From Sthenelais limicola (taxonomy: Eukaryota; Annelida; Polychaeta; Phyllodocida; Sigalionidae), in assembly GCA_942159475.1 (NCBI GenBank), contig OW804098.1, positions 4,750,383-4,814,382 on the forward strand: a stretch of 64,000 bases of DNA, in the 5' to 3' direction. The notes under the pieces were generated by a model. It worked only from the letters and a program-made list of their open reading frames with translations. It searched no databases and was not told the origin of the DNA. Below, piece by piece: positions 1-11,979 of the stretch. Within the stretch, counting starts at the first letter, position 1; every line of letters starts with the position of its first letter. Both the position numbers and the translations under genes were made by a program.

Positions 1-951
1 TCACCCTCTACCCTCACTCACCCTCTACACTCACTCACCCTCTACCCTCACTCACCCTCTACACTCACTCACCCTCTACCATCACTCACCCTCTACCCTC
101 ACTCACCCTCTACACTCACTCACCCTCTACCCTCACTCACCCCCTACCCTCATTCACCCTCTAGCCTTAGCCTCTACCCTCACTCACCCTCTACCCTCAC
201 TTACCCTCTACCCTCACTCACCCTCTACACTCACTCACCCTCTACCCTCACTCACCCCCTACCCTCACTCACCCTCTACCCTCACTTACCCTCTACCCTC
301 ACTCACCCTCTACCCTCACTCACCCTCTACACTCACTCACCCTCTACCCTCACTCACCCCCTACCCTCACTCACCCTCTACCCTCACTCACCCTCTACCC
401 TCACTCACCCTCTACCCTCACTTACCCTCTACTATCACTCACCCTCTACCATCACTCACCCTCTACCCTCACTCACCCTCTACCATCACTCACCCTCTAC
501 CCTCACTCACCCTCTACCCTCACTCACCCTCTACCCTCATTCACTCTCTAGCCTTACCCTCTACCCTCACTCACCCTCTACCCTCGCTCACCCTCTACCC
601 TCACTCACCCTCTACCCTCACTCACCCTCTACCCTCACTCACCCCCTACCCTCACTCACCCTCTACCCTCACTCACCCTCTACCCTCACTCACCCTCTAC
701 CCTCACTCACCCTCTACCCTCACTCACCCTCTACCCTCACTCACCCCCTACCCTCATTCACTCTCTAGCCTTACCCTCTACACTCACTCACCCTCTACCA
801 TCACTCACCCTCTACCCTCACTCACCCTCTACCCTCACTCACCCTCTACACTCACTCACCCTCTACCATCACTCACCCTCTACCCTCACTCACCCCCTAC
901 CCTCACTCACCCTCTACCCACACTCACCCTCTACCCTTCCTCACCCTCTAC
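1..951. repeat. Minisatellite M1, copy A (17-bp C-rich unit, left-truncated)
   Basis: Tandem array of the 17-bp unit CCCTCTACCCTCACTCA with point variants (ACACTC, ACCATC, CCCCTAC, CTCTAGCC). It is cut by the window start, so its full length is unknown. It ends in degenerate units at about 951. The order of variant units matches the last 950 bp of the copy-B array at a constant offset of 16948. The unit contains no stop codon in any + frame, so any open frame across it is a by-product of the repeat. Confidence 0.97.
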
Positions 952-2289
952 CAACACTGAAAATTCCAATCAGGTAGATTTTCTGTATTATAATTATTAA
1001 TCCCATGAAGTTGGCATTACCCTTTGCATTTTAACCAAGGTGTGGTCTTCAGGAGGAGTACAGATAGAGCAATATGCTGTGTTTTGTAAAAAAAAAAAAA
1101 AAAATAGAAATATGTTGAATAGTTAAACAACCATAATGAAATAAAACAATAATAATAAAATGGGGGAGGATATGAATTTAATAAGGGTTCTATAGGACTC
1201 TGAGTTATATAACAATTAAAACGTATATAATAGGAGGTATAAAGAGGAAGTTTAGTTCTAAGTCCTCAATCCTCAGGAGGTTACCTATAGAAAAGGGCAT
1301 ATATAATACATATGAGATATAAATGGGGAACTATGTTTTAAAGTCCTCAGTCCTATAGGAGGTTATTAGTTTGGAACATTGTCTATAACTTTAAGCCTTG
1401 TTGGTAAATTAGCTGGCTTGGGTAAAATAAAATAAAACAATGAACCACAACAGCTATGAAAAGCCTCATTACCTGGAGCTGCACCCATATATATATTATT
1501 ATATATGTATATATGGTATAGCTGGCATTTCATACTCACTTGTCACTCCTCAGACTCACCTCTGCCTTCCTGTCGTCGCTCCCTATCACTATATTGTAGA
1601 AACCCCTCTATGCTGACTATATAATATATACATTGAATTTTTATTCCAGTTTTTATATAACAGTTATAAAGTCACCACTATCTATACCCGACCTCCCATC
1701 CAATTGCATAATTTTTAAATCTAAGTATGCTAAGCTAAACTAAACTAACTCCATATTGGATGTGTCACAGAAAATGAGTCACACATCGTAAAAAATGGTT
1801 TTCCCATGAAAACCCTTTCTTAGAATGAGTTTATTTTTGAGAGTATGTAGTGCTATTAGTAGTATAAATACATATAGCAAATCTTAGGACTGTATTGAAT
1901 GTATCTATGCATATCTGAGGTTATATCTACTTTACTAAGGATTGAAAATTAACAAATATTGCAAACTTTTCATGCCTACAAATCTATATTAGGGTATTAG
2001 GAATTAGTGATCTCTGTCACTTTTAATGAATATATAAAGAAATTATTATGACTGTAATTTGCATTTATTTAAATTATATTGTATTAATTTCCTTTGTCCA
2101 ACTATGTTGTCCCCATAATCAATAATTGTGGGAATTACCTCAACTCAACGCTAGGCACATTTTTATATTCATACGGCAGAATGACTGGTGTTTATTTACA
2201 GTAGAGGGAGGAGGGCTCACTGTATATCGGGGAGGCTTGCTTGTTAAAATGATGTAATGACCGAGAGAGCATAATAAACTTGATCTTGT

Positions 2290-2346
2290 TTTATTTAAAT
2301 AATCTCAAGCTTTTGGGCGACTTGCCCTTCTTCAGGAGTTGGCGTT
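2290..2346 (-). mobile_element. Possible retroelement 3'-end relic (copy A)
   Basis: On the minus strand the sequence reads a short open tail (Thr-Pro-Glu-Glu-Gly-Gln-Val-Ala-Gln-Lys-Leu-Glu-Ile-Ile, then stop), with the core CTGAAGAAGGGCAAGTCGCCC. CTGAAGAAGG-type tails are common in dispersed animal retroelements and recall the ends of Penelope-like elements. No reverse transcriptase, endonuclease domain or target-site duplication could be identified around it, so this is at best a fragment. Family assignment is an inference from memory of the motif. Confidence 0.3.
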
Positions 2347-3331
2347 TATTTAGCTCTGCAACTGTCCTTTTTTTCTAAATATTAACTGCGACATTGTTTA
2401 GAGACTTTGTAAAATTGCACTGGGCTATGAAGGGTAACTCTGGCCGCACTACCCGTATATGGCCGCAACGCTACTTATATTGCTGTCCGGTGAGGAGCTG
2501 GAACATCACACTGGGTCAAGATTCTGCAGGCATTAATTGTATCAAACAAATACATTGGAAGAATGCTTCTGTTTATGTCAAGCATACCATGACATATCTT
2601 GCTGTGGCCGAACATTTCAAAACGTTCATCACCCCCGCCCGGTAGTCAGGGCAGTGCCCGTATGTAAAACTTCTGTACATACGCCACCTTGTCACACGAG
2701 TGGTTCGCGCCAGGAATACGTAAGAACAAGAACTGGTAGTTCAGTGGTAGGTGCTTTAAGTATTCAATGGTTTGGCCGTCAGCATATAATATACTTCTAA
2801 TAGATATTGTGCTTTTATTTCATGATTCATGAAAAATCTTTTTGATCAAAACCCCAGGGTTGAATCTGGACATATCATGTAGTCATTTCTGGACTTATTT
2901 TCAATAGTAGAGAAATATTGCTTTTCTATTCCACTGGTAGAGAGAGAGCGCCACTATATATAAGAAGTTGCTTGTGTTCTGGAGAGTGATTCCTCTCCTT
3001 TCAGATGTTACATCCTTGTTCAAGGGTAATTCTATCTATTTTATTATTTACTCAAATAAGGAATAAGGACTCATTTCTGCCTGAATGGATTCTTTCTCTT
3101 AAGCTGAACATTAGGTCAGAGAAATAAGTAAAAAGCAAAACAAGAAGAAAGAATTAATATAATCAATGAGTTTATTGATATTTCTCTCATTATATAAATA
3201 CATAACAATATGACAACAAACCCCTGACCCTGCCTGACCCATACATTCCATACATGTAGCACATAACTATGACAAATTCTAAGTGTTCCCTGGAGGTACA
3301 TTCAATAGTACTTATAGCATGATGGAGGGCC

Positions 3332-3590
3332 CAAACTGATCGAGACATATCAAAAAATGGGCCAAACCCCAAAGGGGTGAATCCCATTTTCTGATCGTGT
3401 TGAGATCAGTTTGAACCCAAACACAGTGCCATCTGCTATTTATTACACACTGTATTTGAATGTAAAAAAGTAGATTTAACTTGTTTAGCCTAAAGTTTAG
3501 CTTGAGGAGGCTCAATTCAACACAATTGGTACCAAACTGATAACAGGTGCAGTTCAGATCAACCAAACTGCCCCCCCCCGAACTGCACCT
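3332..3590. repeat. Foldback/MITE-like cluster of inverted repeats (copy A)
   Basis: Two nested dyads occur here. CAAACTGATC (3332-3341) pairs with GATCAGTTTG (3404-3413). AGGTGCAGTTC (3545-3555) pairs perfectly with GAACTGCACCT (3580-3590) across a loop holding a run of C. A related pair of direct repeats of about 50 bp (about 3240-3290 and 3634-3685) flanks the cluster. The whole could be a non-autonomous element remnant; no transposase is visible. Confidence 0.45.
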
Positions 3591-5079
3591 TTCTAACTGC
3601 TCATGTGTGTAATAAACAACAAACCTCCCCCCACATACAATCCATACATGTATATAGCATATAACTATAAAAAATGTAAGTGTTCCATTCAATGTAAGTG
3701 TTCCATTCAATGTTTGTCCATTCAGAAACTGAGGTTGTCCTGTCATATCATTTGACATTTCCCTCCTTGTTGTACAAAAATACTGAATTCAGTGAAATAC
3801 TGAAAAACTGCATCTTAGTATCATATACTCTATATACACTCTCATATTTAATATATACATTTTAATCACAAATAAGCCCTTTACAGATATCATGATAACA
3901 ATTATCAAACAAGTCATTTTTAATGTTAATAAATTATACAAAAAGTAAAAGTGCACAGGCAGCATGATTAAGGTGCAACTCATGCCTTATTAAAAAAGAA
4001 GCATATAAAGGATACCATTATTTTCAAAATCGCTATTGTTTAAAAAGAATAAGATTATTTAATCCATCAAATTAATGTGCAATTTGAAAGTGCTTAAGAT
4101 ATGAGAAGGGGTTGTTTCAATAGACACAATTATGCTCCATCCTTCATTTCTTACTGCCTATTTTATGAATGGCATGATTCATACATGGTATAGTCCTTTC
4201 TCTCTTTGATAATATTATATTATTAACAATTTATCGGTATTTCTGTATGGCTGTCATTATACATCAGATCAAGGAATAAATCTGCACTGTCAGCTAAATA
4301 TGTCAAATTGGTAGATTATATTATACACTGCAAGCTCTTAGCACCTGTTGTAATTTTATTTCAATATTACAATAGAGAACTCATCAATTCTTGAGCAACG
4401 GCAAATGTTCAATTTCATGATGGAAAGGTATCCATGATTACATAGCGAAAGAGACACAACTTTGTTTCCTACTGTAAGATTGTGTAATACATGTGTAATG
4501 ATGTAGGTGAAACCACTATTGGAGATCACTGATGATATTTTTGAGACCAGTATCAGACATTTTGTTTGATGTGTGCTTGCAGTCATGCACCTAAATTTAG
4601 CTGGAGAAAGTCATTTCTGGCACACAGTACACCAGATAACCACCCAGCTGAATACAAGCACCCCAATACCAACCATTTTAGGCCAAGGAATTTAAGGAAA
4701 ATAACAATGATTATTACCTCCCAAATATTCTCTATACCAATTACTAATGTTTTTGCCCATGCCTTATAATAAACAGGTTATATACACAACTGCCATGCCA
4801 CTCTGGCATATCCACACATTATATAAGATATGAATTAATATATTGCATTAAAGAAACAGTTTGCATGTAAATTACAAACAAGCACTAAGTTCTAAGCTTA
4901 GGGATGCCAGCTAGTGATTTAACAGAACGCATAGACTGCCTTTTAAGCCTGTTTTGAGGTTTAAAAACATCCTATATACACATAGGGAAATGACAAACTG
5001 ACATCCCTAAAAGCACACACAAGACAATTGATACTGAGGCAGCAACAGCAGCAGTTGGTAGATGCTAGTGGCTGTGTAC

Positions 5080-6000
5080 AGGTGGCAGCACTGAGGGGGG
5101 GGGGGGGGGGGAGAAGATCTATGCAGGGCTACTTTCGGGTGGGTGCCTGGTGCTGCACTGTGTGCTTCTGCATCTAGGCTCCATCTAGGGGAAGTGGCAC
5201 TATAGTGGATGGAAGAGCCTAGCTGTCTAGTTGTGTCCCCAAAAGTATTTTTCTATGTGTTATTGGGGGCTGTTGATAGGGTTAGAGGTTGAGTTGAGGT
5301 TGATTTGTGTTGTAATTGATGTTTATGTTTAAGTTTTGTTGGTGTGATATTGTTGGTAGGGGTGTGTGTTTGTTGTGAGTGTGTGTTTTGTGTGGTTGCT
5401 GTTGGGGGTATTTACATTTAGATCTCTCTCTCTCTCTCTCTCTCTAACACTCTGAAGTGGGTGTCTAGGGGAGGGGTTGCTTGGTATTGAAATGTATGAA
5501 AAGGGTTATTATTGAGATTAAATACTGGTAATGGAAGGACTAGGGGAAATGGGAAATGAAATGGGGGGGTAAAAGGGGGATTTGGGGTGGGAAAGGGGTA
5601 GGCGGGGTAGAAGGGGAGGTTGTTTTTAAATGTGATAATTATTTCAGGATGTTTTTGTTTGTTCAAGTTTTGTTGTGGGAGGGGTGTTGTGAGGAGGGGG
5701 TAAAATGTTGAGTTATAAAAAAAACGGGAAGGGGGACAATGGAAAGATGGGGGAGGGTTTTTGAGAGAATTTGGTTTGGTTGCATTTTGTGAGAAACGGT
5801 TTTTCGGGGGGCTGGGGGCCATAATGTGTTTTTCGAGGGGTGGGGTGGGGCATGGGACAGGGACTAGTGAAAAATTGGAAAAAGGTTTAGGGGGCATGGG
5901 GTGGATGTGGGAGGTGCGGGGGCTATATTTGGGGCGATTCCAACGGTGGGAAGTGGGGTAAAATCAGAGGTGAAGAGCGGGGGGGGGGGACTGAATGGGA
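5080..6000. repeat. G-rich low-complexity stretch in S1 (copy A)
   Basis: Strongly strand-biased: long G runs on the + strand (5095-5111, about 5560-5620 and 5980-5990) and a (CT)n run at about 5423-5446. The minus strand has open proline-rich frames here that are explained by base composition. The same stretch recurs in copies B (about 22045-22995) and C (about 56120-57075) with different homopolymer lengths. Confidence 0.7.
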
Positions 6001-7237
6001 CTTTGGGTTGGGAAATGTTGAAATGGATGGGTGATGAGAGTGCCAATTTTTGGGACTTTCGACCCACTAGTTGTCGGCCATGCCGTGCCGATGGAACAGA
6101 AATAACCCCCACGATTGTTGGCCCATGTCAGTATTTTCCATAGATACCAAGGACAAGTCAATCGGGCCAGAAATAAAGGCCGTGGCAGTGTTTTTGGGAG
6201 GCCATGTCTGGTGGAAATAAAAAATCGACCATTATCGCCATGCCGAACGTCTCCGCCGATCAGACATGGCCGATCGTTTCCCCGTCTGGAGCAAGTTTGA
6301 GACATAGTTGAGCATTGCCCTTTGAAAGAATGAGAGAATACATATTTATCTCCAGATCCTGCAAATCTCAAAAGTCTGTGTGGAGGGGAAGGGTGGTTTA
6401 TCTGAGCCCAGATTCGGGAGAGACCTGCAAAAACGGGAAGGTCTTAAAAGGAGGCAATGGCGTAGCTTGTTTGTGACCTAAACGAATTTCTGCTGGTGTG
6501 GCATTGGCCCATCCATAGACAAAACTTACAAATAAATGACTGCCAATGTCTCTAGTGCAGGTCTTTAGTTTGAATCGATACAAGCAAGTGGAAGGAAACC
6601 AGAGACCGAAAGGTGATGCAACCTCCAACCGGGCCAAGAGCAACATGTTTGCTGGATTTGTCTGGACTTGTCACAGAAATGGAACAGTCGATTTCGGGAG
6701 CTTTGCAGGCAGCTAGGGCTTAGATTTTCGAGTATGACATGCAGCGGGCCTTGTTCTACCCTGATGCCAAAGGAATTTTAATTCCGAGCATTCCTTCATT
6801 TTCAAAACAAACGATTCGTTTCGGCTTGCAAAGTGGGTAGAAAGAGTCAGGCTTTTTAGGTACATGTCTATGGCAGAACAAGTGGAAAAATCGACTTTTT
6901 TCTGGCGGCCCCTAGAAATTCGGTGAGATGTTGACCTAGTCCAGTTTTTTCCCCTCTTTCAGAATATGGCCTCGGTTTTCTTCTATCGGCATTATTGGGG
7001 GCGCCATCGGCGATCCGACATGTCTTTATGTAGTCTGACAATGATAAAGCCTTCTCCGAAAGCCGGAAAACTGTGGGTGAGGACAGGTTCCGAACAGGAA
7101 TTTTCCATACTTTCCCCCGGTGCTTTCAGATTTTCTCTCGGCCTTTTGGTTCCCGCGATTCTCTGCAAAGCGCCGTTTCAGTCCATTTCCTATCGGGAGA
7201 CGGGACAAACGGGACAAAACGTCAACCGTCGCATTGT

Positions 7238-7365
7238 TTGTATGTATGTATGTATGTATGTATGTATGTATGTATGTATGTATGTATGTATGTATGTATG
7301 TATGTATGTATGTATGTACGTACGTATGTATGTATGTATGTATGTATGTATGTATGTATGTATGT
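7238..7365. repeat. (TATG)n microsatellite, copy A
   Basis: Nearly pure TATG tetranucleotide array with two TACG interruptions around 7318-7324. Overlapping open frames of Met-Tyr-Val-Cys or Tyr-Ile-His-Thr repeats on both strands are products of this array, not genes. Confidence 0.97.
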
Positions 7366-7449
7366 TTTTGTTAACACAATGTACATGCCTCTTGACCTAA
7401 CTATGTGCAGTGTGCAGTGTTCTCTAACGCATTCCATGACTAACGGCAT

Positions 7450-7982
7450 GTTCTAATAACTGTGACATGTTTATATAACAAACGGTCATCTCATAACTGT
7501 GTTCTAATAACTGTATTCTAATAATTAACTGTGTTTTAATAACTAATGGTGTGCTCCAATGTTTAACAGTGTGTTCTAATGACTGACACATTACAGTGTT
7601 ACATGACTGCACTGTTCTAATGACTAACGGTGTGTTCCAATGACTAACGGTGTGTTCTAATGACTGACGGTGTGTTCTAATGACTGGTGGTGTGTTCTAA
7701 TGACTGACGGTGTGTTCTAATGACTGACGGTGTGTTCTAATGACTGACGGTGTGTTCTAATGACTGACGGTGTGTTCTAATGACTGACGGTGTGTTCTAA
7801 TGACTGACGGTGTGTTCTAATGACTGACGGTGTGTTCTAATGACTGACGGTGTGTTATAGGGACTGGTGGTGTGTTCTAATGACTGACGGTGTAGTCTAA
7901 TGACTGATGGTGTGTTCTAATGACTGACGGTGTGTTCTAATGACTGGTGGTGTGTTCTAATGACTGACGGTGTGTTCTAATG
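7450..7982. repeat. Minisatellite M2, copy A (20-bp unit)
   Basis: Unit TGTGTTCTAATGACTGACGG. The left part (about 7450-7620) holds degenerate relatives such as GTGTTCTAATAACTG. From 7621 the array is regular, with about 18 units including TGACTGGTGG variants. Copies B and C have only about eight or nine regular units. Confidence 0.95.
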
Positions 7983-9046
7983 CTACCTGCACTGTAACAC
8001 TACCTGCACTGTAAAACTAGCTGCACTGTAACATTAGTTGCACTGTAGCACTACTTGCACTGTTACACTACCTGAACTGTAACACTAGCTGTACTGTAAC
8101 ACTAGCTGTACCGTAACACTACCTGCACTGTAACACTAGCTCCACTGTAACACTAGCTCCACTGTAACACTACCTGCATTGTAACACTACCTGCACTGTA
8201 ACATTACCTGTACTGTAACACTAGCTGCACCGTAACACTACCTGCACTGTTACACTACCTGTACTGTAACATTACCTGCACTGTAACACTAGCTGTACTG
8301 TAACACTACCTGCACTGTAACACTACCTGCACTGTTACACTACCTGTACTGTAACACTAGCTCCACTGTAACACTAGCTGTACTGTAACACTACCTGCAC
8401 TGTAACACTACCTCCACTGTAACACTAGCTCCACTGTAACACTACTTGCACTGTAACACTACCTGCACTGTAACACTAGCTGCACTGTAACAATACTTGC
8501 ACGGTAATACTACCTGTACTGTAACACTAGCTCCACTGTAACACTACCTGCACTGTAACACTACTTGCACTGCAACACTACCTGCACTGTAACACTACTT
8601 GCACTGTAACACTACCTGTACTGTAACACTAGTTGCACTGTAACACTACCTGTACTGTAACACTACCTGCACTGTAACACTACTTGCACTGTAACACTAC
8701 TGGCACTGTAACACTACCTGTACTGTAACACTAGCTGCACTGTAACACTACCTGTACTGTAACATTACTGTACTGTGACACTACCTGCACTGTAACACTA
8801 CCTGCACTGTAACACTACTTGCACTGTAATACTTCTTGCACTGTATCAATACTTGGACTGTGACACTACTGCACTGTGACACTACTGCACTGTAACACTA
8901 GCTGCACTGAAACACTACCTGCACTGTAAAACTACTTGCACTGTAACACTACTGCACTGTACCACTACCTACACTGTAACACTACTTGCACTGTAACACT
9001 AGCTGTACTGTAACACTACCTGTACTGTAACATTACATGTACTGTA
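7983..9046. repeat. Minisatellite M3, copy A (17-bp unit)
   Basis: Unit CACTGTAACACTACCTG, with ACCTGC/AGCTGC/ACTTGC/AGCTCC/GTACTG variants and occasional 16-bp units. It is about 1.06 kb long, one third of the B and C arrays (about 3.19 kb each). Confidence 0.95.
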
Positions 9047-9157
9047 CATGCACACACTAGAGTAGTGCACACACTAGAGTAGTGCACACACTAGATTAGT
9101 GCACACACTAGAATAGTGCACACACTAGGGAAGTGCACACACTAGAAAAGTGCACAC
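9047..9157. repeat. Minisatellite M4, copy A (short, about 7 units)
   Basis: Unit CACACACTAGAGTAGTG (17 bp), present here as only about seven units. The corresponding array is about 6.3 kb in copy B and at least 1.8 kb in copy C. It follows M3 directly, without the 150-bp spacer seen in B and C. Confidence 0.93.
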
Positions 9158-10355
9158 AAATCATCTCGTTCTAACAGCCTCAATTAACTGCACATTCTTT
9201 TGTTTATGGCTGACAGAGTTATAATATGTTTTTAAATTGTTTTAATATACATGATAAAAAGTGTTCCTGGGCACAATCTAAAAATGTTGATAGAGTCAGC
9301 TCTCAGTGTATTCAGAGCTTAACAGTGCAAGTCATTTGTTACAAACTGATTTCTATTTGTGACATGTGATCGTGAGAACACTTTTCAAATCTGTGTGTGA
9401 AAGTTTTCAAACATTTTACTGAAATGCGTTGCATTTTGTTTCTTGAAGTGAAATATATACCTGTAAGATTGTAATAAGGAAACATGTGTTTTTGTTGTTT
9501 TGAAGGTATTTAATGAATATACAATTATATTACTATTTTATTGCTTTTTTTTCTAATTCTTTGCTCTCAAGACAATAACGATTTTAAATTAGTCACCAAA
9601 TGATTGAGAATAGACAAAGTAAGGGATTTACTTCCTTATTTTTCAAAGGTGGCAAAAACAAAACATAATAAAAAGGTTTATATCCTTTTGACAGATAAGA
9701 TAAGTCTAGATTCTTTACACACAGATAAGCAGTATTTAATATTGGGGTGTAAAGCAATACAACAGCCAACTACCAGGAAAATGTTTTTTTTGCCTGAAAG
9801 TTAATTGGGCCAAGTTATTTTCTAATTGTTGCAGCTTGGTTACATTTCTCGGATAGTTTTTAAGATACTGTTACTCGGTATTATTATTAATTTTTCCTTG
9901 CCAAATGTCATGGGATTGATGGAAAATATATGGGAACCAGCACAAATAGGTCACATGTCCTCAGTCCAGTTCATTTTGGAGAGTGCACGCCCTCTTCACT
10001 CAGAAGAATGTGTTAAACTGAGGTCATGTGACGTTCATGCTGTTTCTCATGTACTCCCAATATATTCATGAAACAGATGATGAGTGGCTATAAGCCTGAG
10101 GTTATCTAACACAACAACTGAATGCTGTATGGGGCGATCATATTATGGTTTTGATTCCCCAGATTGGTTTTCTGGCTCTGGTTAATAAATGGTGTGAAAC
10201 CTCCCCCAAAAAGACTGATATTCTTTACCAGACATATTTTGCATTGAAAATGGTAAAATTATTTCTGTTAAGGAAACACTGATACTTGTAAATGGGATTT
10301 GCTGCTGCCAGATTCCATAAATATATCATAGTTAACCTTTTATTTCAATATGTAT
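9158..10355. other. Non-repeat segment present only in copy A
   Basis: About 1.2 kb of AT-rich DNA between the short M4 array and the P block. The equivalent position in copy B (34412/34413) joins M4 directly to the P block, so this stretch was lost in B or gained in A. The open frames at 9604-9804 and 9826-10071 show no recognisable domain, and I see no convincing splice-bounded coding exon. Confidence 0.7.
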
Positions 10356-11960
10356 ACATGTGTATGTACAAATCTGTATATATGTAAACATGTATTTATG
10401 GTTTTTTATTATTTATTTATTAAAATGTGTACATATGTGCATATACATGTATACTTAATAAGGAGAATAAGATAACATTGGCATTAAGTGCTCCTAGTCA
10501 TCAAGGTACAATGCTAAGTAGACTAGCAGGCTAATATACCTGGCTACAATACCCCAAGGTTACAGTAGGTAACATAATAATGAACTCATAGATGTAGAGA
10601 GTACACGGCTGACACACTAATTGATAACAACATGTAGATTGGCTCAGTGCAATCCAATGGACATTTTGTGCTTTAAGACACAACTGTGACAGATTCATGG
10701 GTATGTTCAGTACAACAGGGAAACTCCTGACAAGCTCAATGTGGAAATTGCTTATAAGATTATCTAGATATCATTAATACAGAATTGTGGCAGGTCAAAT
10801 TTGCCTTATTCCTATTTATCTAATTATCGATAATTTCGAATTACCCCATTTTCTCAAACAGAAACCCAAGGCCATTTAAAAAAGGCTCTAAATTGTTTTT
10901 AATTTTTTAATTATTTGTTTATTCAATTCATTCATAGGAAAGTTTGTCTTGGTTGTTTACAATATAACCAATAATTCCTTTATAAATATTTATTGACAAA
11001 AGGGGATGTTAGAGAAATACTACTACAAGTTAGAAAAAGGCATCTCATACCAACATATTGGCTGCATGAAAACCTATAAAGACTTACTTTCTAATAAAGC
11101 ATTAGAAAAAGTACTTGATGCTTGATTGTATAACCAAAACAGCAAAATCTATTTAAAACTCATTTCACTTTTTCATGATGAATAAAATTAGGTTTATTGA
11201 AGTCAACCATTGAAGTTCAGGCAACAGCTATTCACTATGTTGGTTTGTTAACCTAGATAAAGAGAACATAAACTGGTATCTTGTTGGCTGGTGATATAAA
11301 ATCATTTACAACAGAGAGCAGCCATACTATTGTCATTCAGTTTACACTTTATTAAATAAATAACAAGATATAATAAAAATGAGAAGAAGTTTAAATTGGT
11401 TAGTTGCCAATATTTGTGTCAAGTGGTCAAAGTGGTTACATTTAATCAAATACAAAAATATATACTAATTTTACCTGTAATGTATCAGGTGAAGGACCTG
11501 GTGGCAGAGCAGACTCGGGAGTGGTCTGACATGGTGAGTCGGCAGATGACGGAGGAGCACGAGCTGCGCAAATCTCATGTACAGCAACAGTGCGAGGTGC
11601 TCAAGACTCTAATGGAGCAGGCGCAAACTGCACAGCTCAAGGAGCTAGAGACTCGCCAAGATAAGTAAGTACATCTATTTCCCTTCCAGTAAGTAGCTGC
11701 CAGGCTGTATTCAATCAAGAGGTGCATAACTCCCACAGCTTTCTGTTGAAGAATGATGAACATTCTATATATTGAAGAATCACCTCCTGCTGAAGTCAAT
11801 ATTGTTTAGAAAGATATTCTTGTTTACTTAAATTATTTATAAGGTAACACTGGGCTAATTGAGTGTTTTTGTCTTTCAGGGATAATAAGGACCTTCGAAC
11901 CAAGCAAACCAAGATCTCCATGGACGCTAGCAAGTCAGTTATGGCAGATAAAACCATTAT
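10356..11960 (+). repeat. P block, copy A (left part only)
   Basis: Matches B 34413-36010 with scattered substitutions and small indels. It carries PLCB intron DNA and two exons (the second broken). Homology to the B block stops at about 11960 inside the second exon and resumes with B about 46376, which defines a deletion of about 10.4 kb in A. Confidence 0.9.
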
Positions 11961-11979
11961 CAGAGCCTTACATATATAG
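11489..11979 (+). pseudogene. PLCB: Truncated duplicate of phospholipase C beta 3' exons
   Basis: Exon 1 (11489-11664, 176 bp) follows an AG acceptor (TGTATCAG) and ends at a GTAAGTAC donor; I see no difference from the intact copy at 35541-35716. Exon 2 starts at 11880 after TTTCAG and matches the intact exon for about 80 bp with one synonymous change (GAT for GAC). It then loses homology at the deletion junction near 11960 and has no splice donor. Translation continues with about seven foreign residues to a TAG at 11977-11979. Exons 3 and 4 are absent. It could be a dead exon pair, a skipped exon, or an alternative terminal exon giving a PLCB that lacks the distal C-terminal coiled coil. 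The joining of 5' exons cannot be judged from this window. Confidence 0.8.

Larger units (their letters stand above)
952..7237. repeat. Segment S1, copy A: duplicated non-coding block
   Basis: About 6.3 kb between M1 and the TATG microsatellite, repeated at 17900-24179 and 51981-58256. It is AT-rich on the left. A G-rich stretch on the + strand lies at about 5090-6000, with poly-G and (CT)n runs, followed by more GC-balanced DNA to 7237. I recognise no gene: the open frames are short and repeat-driven or proline-rich translations of the G-rich strand. Against copies B and C it lacks about 55 bp near 5737, and it keeps about 70 bp before the microsatellite (about 7157-7237) that B and C have lost. 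Confidence 0.9.

Noticed and set aside
1..951. CRISPR-like direct repeats (also the M2, M3 and M4 arrays)
   Set aside because: Units are head-to-tail with no unique spacers, and the window is animal DNA with introns. They are minisatellites.
2394..2645. 83-codon open frame repeated in A, B and C
   Set aside because: Its conservation reflects recent duplication of S1. It lacks a domain, and copy C loses the start codon through a substitution.
2737..2870. tRNA-like A box (TGGTAGTTCAGTGGTAGG) with a B-box-like GGTTGAATCTG
   Set aside because: The two are about 120 bp apart and no cloverleaf can be drawn, so neither a tRNA nor a convincing SINE head.
7073..7456. Met-Tyr-Val-Cys and Tyr-Ile-His-Thr open frames on both strands (also near 24085-24424 and 58054-58496)
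   Set aside because: Translations of the TATG microsatellite; all frames are open because the repeat lacks stops.
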